Shown: positions 17,449 through 26,907 of the stretch, in pieces
How positions within the stretch are numbered: the stretch's first letter is position 1
How the letters are laid out: each line of letters opens with the position of its first letter
Origin: Actinomycetota bacterium
Lineage (GTDB): Bacteria > Planctomycetota > Phycisphaerae > JAACET01
Length of the DNA: 32,422 nt
Assembly: GCA_011682385.1 (NCBI GenBank)
Contig: JAACET010000007.1
Coordinates: 1 to 32,422 of the forward strand
Direction: 5' to 3'
The notes under the pieces: model-generated
What the model was told of the DNA's origin: nothing
Seen by the model: the letters and a program-made list of their open reading frames with translations, nothing else
The model's database searches: none
Program-made: the position numbers and the translations under genes

Positions 17449-18239
17449 GTGAAGAAACTACAAACAGCACTGTGAAGCTCTCCATCGACGGCCAAGAGAT
17501 CACCGTCGAAGCTGGCACCACTGTTCTGGAGGCTGCCCGCCGAATAGGTATTGACATACCAGCCTTGTGTTACCATCCGGTGCTTGGAGGAGCTGGCGCC
17601 TGTCGGGTATGCCTGGTGGAGGTCGTAGCCTGGGGCCGGCGAAGGATGGTTACCAGTTGTGTTTATCCAGCCCGCGAGGGCTTGGAAGTATATACCAATA
17701 CTGAGAAGGTATTGCGCTCTCGCCGAGCGGTGATCGCTATGTTGCTGGCTAAAGCACCGGCGGCCAAGGTGGTTCAGGAGTTGGCCAAGAAGTATGGCTC
17801 AACTGAACCGGCTTATGAGCCGTCCGACCCTGAGGCCCGCTGCATACTTTGCGGCCAGTGTGTGCGAACCTGTAACGAGCTCATAAAGGTCGGGGCTGTG
17901 AATTTCGCCCATCGTGGCCAGGAAAGGAAGGTTGGCACCCCTTACAACGCAACCTCGGATGTGTGCCTTGCTTGTGGTGCCTGCCAGAATCTCTGCCCTA
18001 CGGGCAATATTCGCATACGCGATAAACGTGATCTGCGAGCCATGCTGACTTGGCACACGGATGTACCCTGGAACAAATGCAGCAAGTGCGGCCAATCCTA
18101 TTTGCCCGCGCGATTGGTGGAGTTTCTTAAGCAACAGTGTCCAGTTGCGGCTGAGTTGGTAACCATCTGCCCTCGATGCCGCCGTGAAGGTACAGCCGAG
18201 AGTTTTGTTCAGGCCAGTGTATTGGCCGACGACGAATAG
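17445..18239 (+). CDS. NuoG N-terminal/HoxU-like Fe-S subunit without catalytic domain
   Basis: 264 aa; [2Fe-2S] CYHPVLGGAGACRVCLVE, CILCGQCVRTC, CLACGACQNLCPTG, and a C-terminal CSKCG...CPRC zinc-ribbon-like tail. Ends before any H-cluster or molybdopterin domain. Confidence 0.9.
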   Translation: MSEETTNSTVKLSIDGQEITVEAGTTVLEAARRIGIDIPALCYHPVLGGAGACRVCLVEVVAWGRRRMVTSCVYPAREGLEVYTNTEKVLRSRRAVIAMLLAKAPAAKVVQELAKKYGSTEPAYEPSDPEARCILCGQCVRTCNELIKVGAVNFAHRGQERKVGTPYNATSDVCLACGACQNLCPTGNIRIRDKRDLRAMLTWHTDVPWNKCSKCGQSYLPARLVEFLKQQCPVAAELVTICPRCRREGTAESFVQASVLADDE

Positions 18240-18320
18240 TGACCTTTGAATGTGTGAGGTAAGACCTAAGAACGCGGAAGAAGACTATTGACCCAGTCAA
18301 AGATTTTGAGGTGAATGCTC

Positions 18321-20504
18321 ATGTCACACGAAGTAATCTCTGCAGTAATCAGGGGAGCCAGCGGATTTGTGTCCGAAGCTGATGAAAAGCTTACCGCCGC
18401 CTTGGCCAAGCACGGCCCGGACAAGGATGTTGGTTTTCCGCAGACAGCCTTTTATCTACCCATGGCCTGCGCCTTGATGGGTATAGAGGCTAAGAAGCTT
18501 TCCGATCTACAGCCGATTGTCGAGCACTGCAAAGAAATACTGCCCCCTGTGCCTGCTAAGAAACTTTGGCTGCCTTATCTGGGTAATGGTCTGGATGCCG
18601 GAGCTGCTACCTTGTTGTCCAGTGAGGTCACTTGTGCTCTGCGTTATCTTGACGGCGAAAAGATTGAGGAAGGCTTCGAAGGTTTCATGTCCGACACCAT
18701 TCTGCGCGAGTTGGGCATCCAATTGGTTGACGGCCGTATGCCTGGCTTTGCCGCCATACTCGGACCGGCTCCGAGCAACGAGATAGCGGTAAAAATAATT
18801 CGTGAGTTGCAGAAGCGGAGCATACTTAGTTTTATTATTGCCAACCGTGACGGCAAGAGCATGTTCGATCAGCTTACTGAAGAAGGCGTGGAAATGGGCT
18901 GGAGCACTTATATCGTGCCGGTCGGTCGGGACACTCATGCCGGCATCTATGTGCTGGACTGGGCTATGCGTGGTGCCCTTACCTTCGGCGGCCATAAGCA
19001 GGGCGATTTTGCCAATTGTCTGAAGTACTGCCGCGACAGGATTTTTGCCTTCGGGATAACCTTCGGTCCCATACCCGATGACTGGTACGCCGTCGGAGCC
19101 GCCGCTATTCTGATGGGTTTCCCGGTAATCTCCGACCACGAGTCCACCCCTGAGGTTAGGCCGACTGGCGTAACCTTATATGAGGCCCTGGTGCGCGAAA
19201 CCGATTACAGCAAGCTCGTCAGCCGCTGCATCGAAGTGAGGGGAGTGAAGGTCAAGGTCGAGGAGATTGACATTCCTGTTTCCTACGCAGCTGCCTTTGA
19301 GGGCGAGAGAGTTCGACGCGAGGATATGCACGTCGAGTTCGGCGGCAAGTACTCCACAGCCTTTGAGTTTCTGCGGATGCGCGATCTGGATGAGGTCGAG
19401 GATGGAAAAATTGAACTGGTTGGTTCGGATATCGATAAGGCCGAACCCGGCGGTGCTATGGATTTGGCTATAGTGGTGGATGTAGCCGGCCGAAAGATGC
19501 AAACGGATTTTGAGGGCATTCTGGAACGCCAAGTCCACACTTATCTGAACCATGCCATGGGCTTCATGCACACCGGACAGCGTGATATTATTTGGCTACG
19601 AATCAGTAAGAACGCCTTCGAGCAGGGATTCAGATTGGCTCACATTGGAAAGATCATTCACGCCAAGCTGCACGAAAACTTTGCCGGCATCGTGGATAAG
19701 GTGGCTGTTACCGTTTACACGGATAAGAAGGACATTGAAAAGATTCTGCCTGAGGCCCGCAAGGCCTTTGATGCCCGCGACGAGCGCATCGCCGGCATGT
19801 CCGATGAATCGGTGGATACTTTTTACTCCTGCACCATTTGCCAGAGTTACGCTCCCAATCACGTCTGCGTGATTACTCCGGAACGGCTGGGCTTGTGTGG
19901 GGCCTATAACTGGCTGGACGGCAAGGCTGCTTTCGAGATCAGTCCTTCCGGACCTAATCAGCCGATCAAAAAGGGCAAGACCATTGACGAAAAGCTCGGA
20001 GAATGGCAGGGAGTTAACGAGTTCGTTTACACCACATCTAACCGTACAGTTGAGCACTTCAGTGCCTATTCGCTGATGGAAAATCCCATGACCTCCTGCG
20101 GCTGCTTCGAGTGTATTCTGGCTATTGTGCCCGAGGCCAATGGGGTGATGATCGTCAACCGTGAGTACGGCGGAGATACACCCATCGGCATGCCCTTCAG
20201 CACCTTGGCCGGCTCGGTTGGCGGTGGTGCTCAGACGCCTGGCTTCCTCGGCGTTGGTAGGTTGTATTTGACCAGTAAGAAGTTTATCTCCGCTGAGGGC
20301 GGCTTGGGTCGATTGGTCTGGATGCCCAAAGAGTTGAAAGACGCCATGCGAGAACGTCTGGTGACCCGCGCCAAGGAGGCTGGCTTGGGAGAAGATTTCG
20401 TCGATAAGATTGCCGATGAGACTATCTGCACCGACAGTGAAGGACTCATGGAATTTCTGGCTAAGGTTGAGCATCCGGCCATGAGCATGGCTTCGTTGTT
20501 CTAG
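18321..20504 (+). CDS. acsB: Acetyl-CoA synthase subunit (CODH/ACS alpha)
   Basis: About 727 aa (ORF open from 18315); A-cluster region CTICQSYAPNHVCVITPERLGLCGAYNWLDGKAAFEI and CGCFECI; bacterial full-length form with N-terminal domain. Confidence 0.97.
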   Translation: MSHEVISAVIRGASGFVSEADEKLTAALAKHGPDKDVGFPQTAFYLPMACALMGIEAKKLSDLQPIVEHCKEILPPVPAKKLWLPYLGNGLDAGAATLLSSEVTCALRYLDGEKIEEGFEGFMSDTILRELGIQLVDGRMPGFAAILGPAPSNEIAVKIIRELQKRSILSFIIANRDGKSMFDQLTEEGVEMGWSTYIVPVGRDTHAGIYVLDWAMRGALTFGGHKQGDFANCLKYCRDRIFAFGITFGPIPDDWYAVGAAAILMGFPVISDHESTPEVRPTGVTLYEALVRETDYSKLVSRCIEVRGVKVKVEEIDIPVSYAAAFEGERVRREDMHVEFGGKYSTAFEFLRMRDLDEVEDGKIELVGSDIDKAEPGGAMDLAIVVDVAGRKMQTDFEGILERQVHTYLNHAMGFMHTGQRDIIWLRISKNAFEQGFRLAHIGKIIHAKLHENFAGIVDKVAVTVYTDKKDIEKILPEARKAFDARDERIAGMSDESVDTFYSCTICQSYAPNHVCVITPERLGLCGAYNWLDGKAAFEISPSGPNQPIKKGKTIDEKLGEWQGVNEFVYTTSNRTVEHFSAYSLMENPMTSCGCFECILAIVPEANGVMIVNREYGGDTPIGMPFSTLAGSVGGGAQTPGFLGVGRLYLTSKKFISAEGGLGRLVWMPKELKDAMRERLVTRAKEAGLGEDFVDKIADETICTDSEGLMEFLAKVEHPAMSMASLF

Positions 20505-20572
20505 AACCGTAAGCCGGAGAAGTCCAAGCATTTTTGAGTTTTTGATATTTCGACCGCATTGGGAGATATGAT

Positions 20573-21910
20573 ATGGCTCTAACGGGATTGGAAATATTCA
20601 AACAGTTGCCCAGAACGAATTGCAAGGAGTGTGGCTTTCCAACTTGTTTGGCTTTTGCCATGAAGGTTGCTGCCGGCCAGGAAGGTCTGGATTCTTGTCC
20701 GCACATGACCGACCAGGCCCGTTCCGCCCTTAGTGCCGCCAGCGCCCCGCCGCAACGGCTGATCAAGATTGTTGGCTCGCAAGGTGAGTTTTCTGTCGGC
20801 CAGGAAACAGTCATGTTTCGCCACGATGAGACTTTCCACAATCCCACCGGCGTGGCTATTCTGGTTTCTGATGCTCTGGGCGATGACGAAATAAAGGCTC
20901 GCTGTGAGGCTATAAAGGGCCTGAGTTTCCATCGCGTTGGCACGGATATCACTGTGGACTTGGCTGCCGTGCAAAACACCTCCGGCGATGCCGCCAAGTT
21001 TGCAGCCGTTGCCAAGGCCGTTTCTGAGCAGACCAAACTCCCACTGGTATTAATCAGTTCCGATGCGGCAGCTCTTAAGCAGGCTGTAGAGGCGTTAGGC
21101 TCAGCCGTGAAACCTTTGCTGGTTCCCACCGACGGCGCCTTAGACTCCGCTGTAGAGTTGGCCAAGTCCCAAAAACTTCCGCTGTGCGTGACCAACCCGG
21201 ACCTGGAGGCCCTTTCGGGAGTAACTGAAAAACTCAGCGCCGACGTGCCGGACCTGGTGATTTGTCCGGGCGACCTGCCCAGTCCCAAGGTGATTGAATA
21301 CCTCAGCATAGCTCGCCGAGCTGCTTTGAAGAAGAAGTGCCGCCCGCTTGGTTTCCCTGCTCTGGTGTACGCTACCGACTCAGACCCAGCCAAGGCTGCC
21401 ATCCGAGCCAGTTCCTACGTAGCCAAGTACGCCGGCATTGTCATCCTGGATACGGTCGAGCCTTGGGCCGTCGTGTCTGTACTGACCACCCGGCAGAACA
21501 TCTACACTGATCCCCGCAAGCCGGTGCAGGTTGAGCCCAAGCTCTATGAGCTAGGTCAACCCAGTGACACGGATCCGCTGCTGATTACTACCAACTTCTC
21601 TCTGAGCTATTACAGCGTAGAGAGTGAGTTGACGGCAGCCAGGTTGCCCGCTAGAGTCTTGGCCGTGGATACCGAAGGCACCTCCGTTCTTACAGCCTGG
21701 GCAGCGGACAAGTTCAACCCCGAGACCATCACCAAGGCTCTCAATGATTCCCAGGCCCAGGGCGCCCTTAAGCACCATAAGGCGGTTATTCCCGGCCATG
21801 TGGCTGTGATCTCCGCCAGCTTGGCTGAGGAATCCAACTGGGAGGTGCTGGTTGGCCCCAAGGAGGCCTCCGGCATTCCCAGCTATATTAAGAATGACTG
21901 GAAACCGTAA
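20573..21910 (+). CDS. acsC: Corrinoid iron-sulfur protein large subunit
   Basis: 445 aa; N-terminal [4Fe-4S] motif TNCKECGFPTCLAFAMKVAAGQEGLDSCPHM followed by TIM-barrel/B12-binding domain. Confidence 0.96.
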   Translation: MALTGLEIFKQLPRTNCKECGFPTCLAFAMKVAAGQEGLDSCPHMTDQARSALSAASAPPQRLIKIVGSQGEFSVGQETVMFRHDETFHNPTGVAILVSDALGDDEIKARCEAIKGLSFHRVGTDITVDLAAVQNTSGDAAKFAAVAKAVSEQTKLPLVLISSDAAALKQAVEALGSAVKPLLVPTDGALDSAVELAKSQKLPLCVTNPDLEALSGVTEKLSADVPDLVICPGDLPSPKVIEYLSIARRAALKKKCRPLGFPALVYATDSDPAKAAIRASSYVAKYAGIVILDTVEPWAVVSVLTTRQNIYTDPRKPVQVEPKLYELGQPSDTDPLLITTNFSLSYYSVESELTAARLPARVLAVDTEGTSVLTAWAADKFNPETITKALNDSQAQGALKHHKAVIPGHVAVISASLAEESNWEVLVGPKEASGIPSYIKNDWKP

Positions 21911-21999
21911 CCGGGACGGCTCACAGGATAGCACAGGCGTACCACCTTGGTGTGGATTCACTCTGAAACACACCTGGTCAGCCGCACGTCTGAGCCGCA

Positions 22000-23952
22000 G
22001 TGAAAGCTATGACTTCTAAAACCTACACAGTGCTATTTACGCCTGAACAAGTGGAAGTCCAGGTTGAGTCCGGGACTACTATCCTGGCCGCTGCCGCCCA
22101 GGCCGGCGTGTTCATCAACAGTCTTTGCGGTGGGGATGGTGTCTGTGGGAAGTGCCGTGTTATCGTTCGATTGGGCGAGGCCCAGGGAGGTACCACCAAC
22201 CATCTGACCCGCGTGGAGATTCAGCAGGGATATATCTTAGCTTGTGAAGGCCGGGTCATGAGTGATCTGGTCGTAGAGGTCCCGCCCGAGTCTCAGCTTA
22301 CCTCGGATATGCTGGCTGAAGAACATCCAGCCGAGCAGTTTGCCGAAACTTTCCTGATGAGGACCCACGTCCCGAAGCTCGATCCTTTGGTCAGGAAGGT
22401 CTATTTGGAGTTACCTGCTCCTACATTGGAGAACAATCTGGCTGATCTGGAACGGCTCGAGCACGCTTTGAGCAAGTCTTTAGGCACTCAAGAGTTTCAG
22501 ATGGGTCTGAAGATCACCCAGAGATTAGCCACCTTACTGCGCAGCTCCGACTGGAAAGTCACCGCCACCGCCGCCTATCGCGGCTCGCTTACTGAGATTA
22601 CCGAGGTTGAATGTGGGAACACCTCGCGCTGCAATCTGGGTGTGGCCGTCGATGTCGGCACTACCACAGTCATGGCTCAGCTTATCGATTTGACCACCGG
22701 CGGAACTATGGGCATAGCCAGCAGGTATAATTCCCAGATTCGCTACGGCGGCGACATTATTCGCCGAATCATGCACGCTTCTCAGGAAGAAGGCGGACTT
22801 TCTACTCTGCAGCAGGCTATAACCGGGGATATCAATTCTCTTATCCAGAAGCTGCAGCAGAAGTTTCGTCTGGGCTGCGCCGATATCACCACGGTTACCG
22901 CAGCCGGTAATACCACCATGATGCACTGTCTATTGGGCATTCTCCCCGACTATATTCGCAAGGAGCCCTACGTGGGGGCCGCCTATTGTCCTCCGCCGTT
23001 TAGAGCTGCCGAAGTGGGGATAAAGATCAATGCCCGTGGACTGGTTTATTGTCTGCCATGCGTCAGTTCTTTTGTGGGAGCGGATATTACCGCCGGAGTA
23101 ATGGCCGTCGAAATGCACAAGTCCGACAAACTGACCATGTTCGTGGACATTGGCACTAATGGTGAGATTGTGATTGGCCACAAGGAGTTCCTGGTGGCTG
23201 CCAGTGCCTCGGCCGGGCCGGCCTTTGAGGGCACCGACAGCCATGACGGCATGCGGGCTTCCGCCGGGGCTATCGATCACCTGCAAATCTATAACAAGGA
23301 CCGCTTGTTGAGCTTTTCGACCATTGGCGGCAAACCGCCTGTCGGGATCTGCGGTACCGGATACATCGATCTGCTGGCAGAGCTGCTAAAGAACGGCCTG
23401 ATGGATAAGAGGGGCAAGCTAAATACCACCTGCGGTTCAAAGCGCATCCGTTCAGGCGAACACGGCCAACCTGAGTACGTCGTCATCCGGGCCCGAGACT
23501 CCGGCAGAGGCAAAGATGTGGTTATAACTCAGGCTGATATAGCCAATATGCTTCGGGCCAAGGGCGCTATTTACTCAGCCGGCCAGGTGCTGCTGCAGTC
23601 GCTGGGCTATACCTTTGATGATGTGGAACGTGTTTTGGTAGCCGGCGGCTTTGGAACATCCCTGAATGTTGAAAGTGCTGTCACGATTGGTTTGTTACCT
23701 GATCTGCCCCGCCAGCGGATACAGTTTGTAGGCAACGCCTCGATCAGTGGAGCAGGGCTGGCTGCCGTTTCTCGCCGGAAGTATGACGAGGCCAGAGAGA
23801 TCGCTCAGTCTATGACTTATTTCGAACTCAGTACCGACCCGACTTTTATGGGTGAGCTTGTTTCGGCTTGCTTCTTTCCCCATACCGACATCCAGCGGTT
23901 TCCTTCTGTTATGGAAGCCTTGGCTGACGGGCGTTTGTCTAAGGAAGGTTGA
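22000..23952 (+). CDS. acsV: Reductive activator of the corrinoid iron-sulfur protein (RACo)
   Basis: 650 aa; N-terminal [2Fe-2S] CGGDGVCGKCRVIV and ASKHA/DUF4445 ATPase motifs (AVDVGTTTVMAQLIDL, VDIGTNGEIVIG, GFGTSLNVESAVTIGLLPD). Confidence 0.94.
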   Translation: MKAMTSKTYTVLFTPEQVEVQVESGTTILAAAAQAGVFINSLCGGDGVCGKCRVIVRLGEAQGGTTNHLTRVEIQQGYILACEGRVMSDLVVEVPPESQLTSDMLAEEHPAEQFAETFLMRTHVPKLDPLVRKVYLELPAPTLENNLADLERLEHALSKSLGTQEFQMGLKITQRLATLLRSSDWKVTATAAYRGSLTEITEVECGNTSRCNLGVAVDVGTTTVMAQLIDLTTGGTMGIASRYNSQIRYGGDIIRRIMHASQEEGGLSTLQQAITGDINSLIQKLQQKFRLGCADITTVTAAGNTTMMHCLLGILPDYIRKEPYVGAAYCPPPFRAAEVGIKINARGLVYCLPCVSSFVGADITAGVMAVEMHKSDKLTMFVDIGTNGEIVIGHKEFLVAASASAGPAFEGTDSHDGMRASAGAIDHLQIYNKDRLLSFSTIGGKPPVGICGTGYIDLLAELLKNGLMDKRGKLNTTCGSKRIRSGEHGQPEYVVIRARDSGRGKDVVITQADIANMLRAKGAIYSAGQVLLQSLGYTFDDVERVLVAGGFGTSLNVESAVTIGLLPDLPRQRIQFVGNASISGAGLAAVSRRKYDEAREIAQSMTYFELSTDPTFMGELVSACFFPHTDIQRFPSVMEALADGRLSKEG

Positions 23953-24716
23953 TTATTATGCCCTTGAGTATCGCAGCCAGTGGAAAGGGAGGAGTGGGTA
24001 AAACCACCTTCTGTGCTTTGTTGGTACGTTATATGATCGAGGTGGGTAAGAGCCCGATTTTGGCTGTAGATGCCGATCCAAACTCCAATCTGGGTGCTTT
24101 GCTGGGCATGGAACCGGAAGGGAAGATCGCCGATCTTCGCGAGGATGCCAACCAGCCGGCCAATACTCCCAGTGGCGTTCCCAAAGCCCGCATGATCGAG
24201 ACCTGGCTAAATCAAATCGTACAGGAAGGTAAAGGTTTTGATTTATTGACCATGGGCCGGCCGGAAGGACCACGCTGCTACTGTTATGTTAACGATCTCC
24301 TGCGTCAGTTTCTTAGCCGACTCAAAAAGTCCTATCCCCTCGTCATCATAGACAACGAAGCCGGCATGGAACATCTCTCGCGCCTTACCACCGATAATAT
24401 TGATCGTCTGCTGATCGTAAGTGAGCCTACCGTACCCAGCGTCCGCACCGTGGGGCGCATATTGGAACTGGCTGCCAGCCTGCCCATCAAGGTGGGCCGC
24501 CAAGCCATGTTGCTCAATAAGGCCAAGAATGGTTCTATACCGGAGTCCGTTCGCCAACAGGCTGAAAATCTGGAGGTCTCAGCTACGCTGAAACTTTCCT
24601 ACAGCCAAACATTGGGACAGCTCTATGAGCGTGGCGGATCCGTATTTGATTTGCCCGGTAAATTGCAGGACGATCCTGAGTTGACTAAGATTGCCCAATG
24701 GTGTCTAAGCGGATAG
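23949..24716 (+). CDS. Second CooC/AcsF-type Ni-insertion ATPase
   Basis: 255 aa; SGKGGVGKTT, VDADPNSNLGALLG, CxC motif PRCYCYVNDLLR, IIDNEAGMEHLSR; overlaps acsV stop. Confidence 0.92.
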   Translation: MIIMPLSIAASGKGGVGKTTFCALLVRYMIEVGKSPILAVDADPNSNLGALLGMEPEGKIADLREDANQPANTPSGVPKARMIETWLNQIVQEGKGFDLLTMGRPEGPRCYCYVNDLLRQFLSRLKKSYPLVIIDNEAGMEHLSRLTTDNIDRLLIVSEPTVPSVRTVGRILELAASLPIKVGRQAMLLNKAKNGSIPESVRQQAENLEVSATLKLSYSQTLGQLYERGGSVFDLPGKLQDDPELTKIAQWCLSG

Positions 24717-24747
24717 AACCGCATATAGCAAAAAGGAGCACACTGAT

Positions 24748-25719
24748 ATGGCAGTTCCGGATACCAAAGAGAAATGGACAGGAAAAGTAAATACTCTCAC
24801 CCTCGGGGCCACTTCTGAGCAGGGCGGCACACGCACCAGCACCGTTACTATTGGCGGAGTTGGTTGCCTGCCGAGCCTGGAATTCGAAGGTCCCAAAGGC
24901 AACCGCCCAGCCATTGCTGTGGAGGTTTGGGACGGCGATGGCGAAGCTATGCCGGCCCCTTTGCGACAGGTCTACGGTGATTCGCTCAAGAACGTGGCCG
25001 ACTGGGCCAAGAAGGCTGTTGAATTCGGCGCCGAGATGATCTGCCTGAAGTTGCAGGGAACACATCCCGATGCGGGCGACCGCTCCGCTGAGCAGGCCTG
25101 TGATGACGTCAAAGCCGTCCTTGGGGCCGTGGGCGTACCGTTGATTGTCTGGGGCAGCGGAGTCAATGATAAAGACAATGAGGTCCTGCCCCGTTGTTGC
25201 CAGGCAGCCAGTGGCGAGAACTGCCTTTTTGGAAGTATCACCGAGAAGAACTATCGCACCTTGGTGGCTGCCTGTCTGGCTGATAAGCACAAGCTGTTGG
25301 CCGAGTCCCCTTTGGACATCAATATCGCCAAGCAGGTGAACATCCTTGCTTCGGATGTTGGCTTTGCCCTGGAAGACCTGGTGGTCTTTCCCACTACAGC
25401 CTCGTTAGGCTATGGTCTGGAATACGTCTATTCTATAATGGAGCGTGGTCGGTTGGCCGCTTTGACCGGCGATAAGCTGCTCCAACAGCCGGTGCTCTGC
25501 AACATTGGTTTTGAGGCCTGGCGAGCCAAAGAGGCCCGAGGCACAGACGAGGAAGTGCCCGGCTTCGGACCGGCCGAGAAGCGTGGCCCATTGTGGGAGG
25601 CTGCTACAGCCACCAATCTCTTCCAGGCCGGGGCGGACATCTTTGTCATGCGCCATCCCGAGGCGATTAGAATGGTCAGCGAGTCACTTGACGAGTACTA
25701 TGGGCCCAAAGGTAGCTAA
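24748..25719 (+). CDS. acsD: Corrinoid iron-sulfur protein small subunit
   Basis: 323 aa; CdhD/AcsD TIM-barrel motifs (VTIGGVGCLPSLEFEG, NRPAIAVEVWD, DNEVLPRCCQAASGENCLFGSI). Confidence 0.95.
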   Translation: MAVPDTKEKWTGKVNTLTLGATSEQGGTRTSTVTIGGVGCLPSLEFEGPKGNRPAIAVEVWDGDGEAMPAPLRQVYGDSLKNVADWAKKAVEFGAEMICLKLQGTHPDAGDRSAEQACDDVKAVLGAVGVPLIVWGSGVNDKDNEVLPRCCQAASGENCLFGSITEKNYRTLVAACLADKHKLLAESPLDINIAKQVNILASDVGFALEDLVVFPTTASLGYGLEYVYSIMERGRLAALTGDKLLQQPVLCNIGFEAWRAKEARGTDEEVPGFGPAEKRGPLWEAATATNLFQAGADIFVMRHPEAIRMVSESLDEYYGPKGS

Positions 25720-25741
25720 TGCCCGCTAAGGAGGATCAAGA

Positions 25742-26530
25742 ATGTATGTCATCGGTGAGTTGATTAATGGAATGTTTTCCAATGTCAAAAAGGCCATCCA
25801 GGATAAGGACGGTCAGGTTATACAGGACTTGGCCAAAGCTCAGGCAGACGCTGGTGCCACCGCCCTGGATGTCAATGTAGGTCCAGCCACGCGCGACGCC
25901 GTCTGGGGTCTGCTCTGGCTCGTGGAGAATATCCGCAAGGTCAGTGATATCCCCGTGGCTATCGACAATGCCAAGTGGGATATCATGAAGGAGGTCATCC
26001 CCCAGGTACCGGGTGATAAGATTATCAACTCCTCTAAGGCTGACGAAGATCTTCTGGATAAGTATGTCCCCTTGGCTGCGGAGAATAATGCCGCGCTGAT
26101 TGCTCTGACCATCGACCAAAGCGGTGTTCCCAATGACGTGGATCGCCGGGTGGAGATGGCCGCTACTATTCTCACCAAGTGTGCCGAGCATGGCCTGGAT
26201 ATGGATAAGCTCTTTATAGACCCCATTATTCTGCCGGTAAACGTAGCCGGCCAACAGGCCATGAATGTCCTGCGTTCGCTGGAGCAGATGAAGATGCTCA
26301 GCGACCCTGCCCCGCATTTTTTGTTGGGCTTATCCAATCTCTCGCAGAACTGTGCCAACCGCAGCTTGATTAACCGCACTTACCTGGCCATGGCCAGAGG
26401 AGCTGGCCTGGATGCCGCCATCCTGGATCCGCTGGACACTGAGCTGATGGATGTGGCTATTACCACTGATTTGCTCTGCGGCAAGGCTATTTATTGTGAT
26501 TCATTCTTGGAGGCTGCCCGGTCCAAGTGA
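25742..26530 (+). CDS. acsE: Methyltetrahydrofolate:corrinoid iron-sulfur protein methyltransferase
   Basis: 262 aa; pterin-binding fold motifs (GATALDVNVGP, IDNAKWDIMKE, INSSKADED, FLLGLSNLSQNCANRSLINRTYLAMARGAGLDAAILDP). Confidence 0.95.
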   Translation: MYVIGELINGMFSNVKKAIQDKDGQVIQDLAKAQADAGATALDVNVGPATRDAVWGLLWLVENIRKVSDIPVAIDNAKWDIMKEVIPQVPGDKIINSSKADEDLLDKYVPLAAENNAALIALTIDQSGVPNDVDRRVEMAATILTKCAEHGLDMDKLFIDPIILPVNVAGQQAMNVLRSLEQMKMLSDPAPHFLLGLSNLSQNCANRSLINRTYLAMARGAGLDAAILDPLDTELMDVAITTDLLCGKAIYCDSFLEAARSK

Positions 26531-26574
26531 TCGGATGCAGACGCCGGTGCGTACTCCTGAGAGGCTAGACAATT

Positions 26575-26907
26575 ATGGATCTGAATTGTCCCGGACGTAA
26601 GCACGGTGTTCCGTCGGAATCGACCGTGAGGCGTTGCCCCAACTGCGGAAAAGAGGTCGAGATTTTTGCCGATGAGGTCTCTGTCCGCTGTCACTGTGGA
26701 ACCAATGTCTATACCGAGGAGCCGCCGGCCTGCACCAAGTGGTGTCCCTCAGCCGATTTGTGCCTGGGCAAGACTACAAATCTGGATCAGTTACACTTAA
26801 AGCTCAGCGAGTCCGAGCGGCAAGAGGCCAAAGAATGCGTCGAGCGCATCGGCAAGATGATCGCCCGGGCTAAGAAACAACCTCAAGATCATGGCTCGAC
26901 AGAATAA
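26575..26907 (+). CDS. Small zinc-ribbon-type protein in the acs cluster
   Basis: 110 aa; CPNCGKEVEIFADEVSVRCHCG and CTKWCPSADLC cysteine pairs; immediately follows acsE. Confidence 0.7.
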   Translation: MDLNCPGRKHGVPSESTVRRCPNCGKEVEIFADEVSVRCHCGTNVYTEEPPACTKWCPSADLCLGKTTNLDQLHLKLSESERQEAKECVERIGKMIARAKKQPQDHGSTE

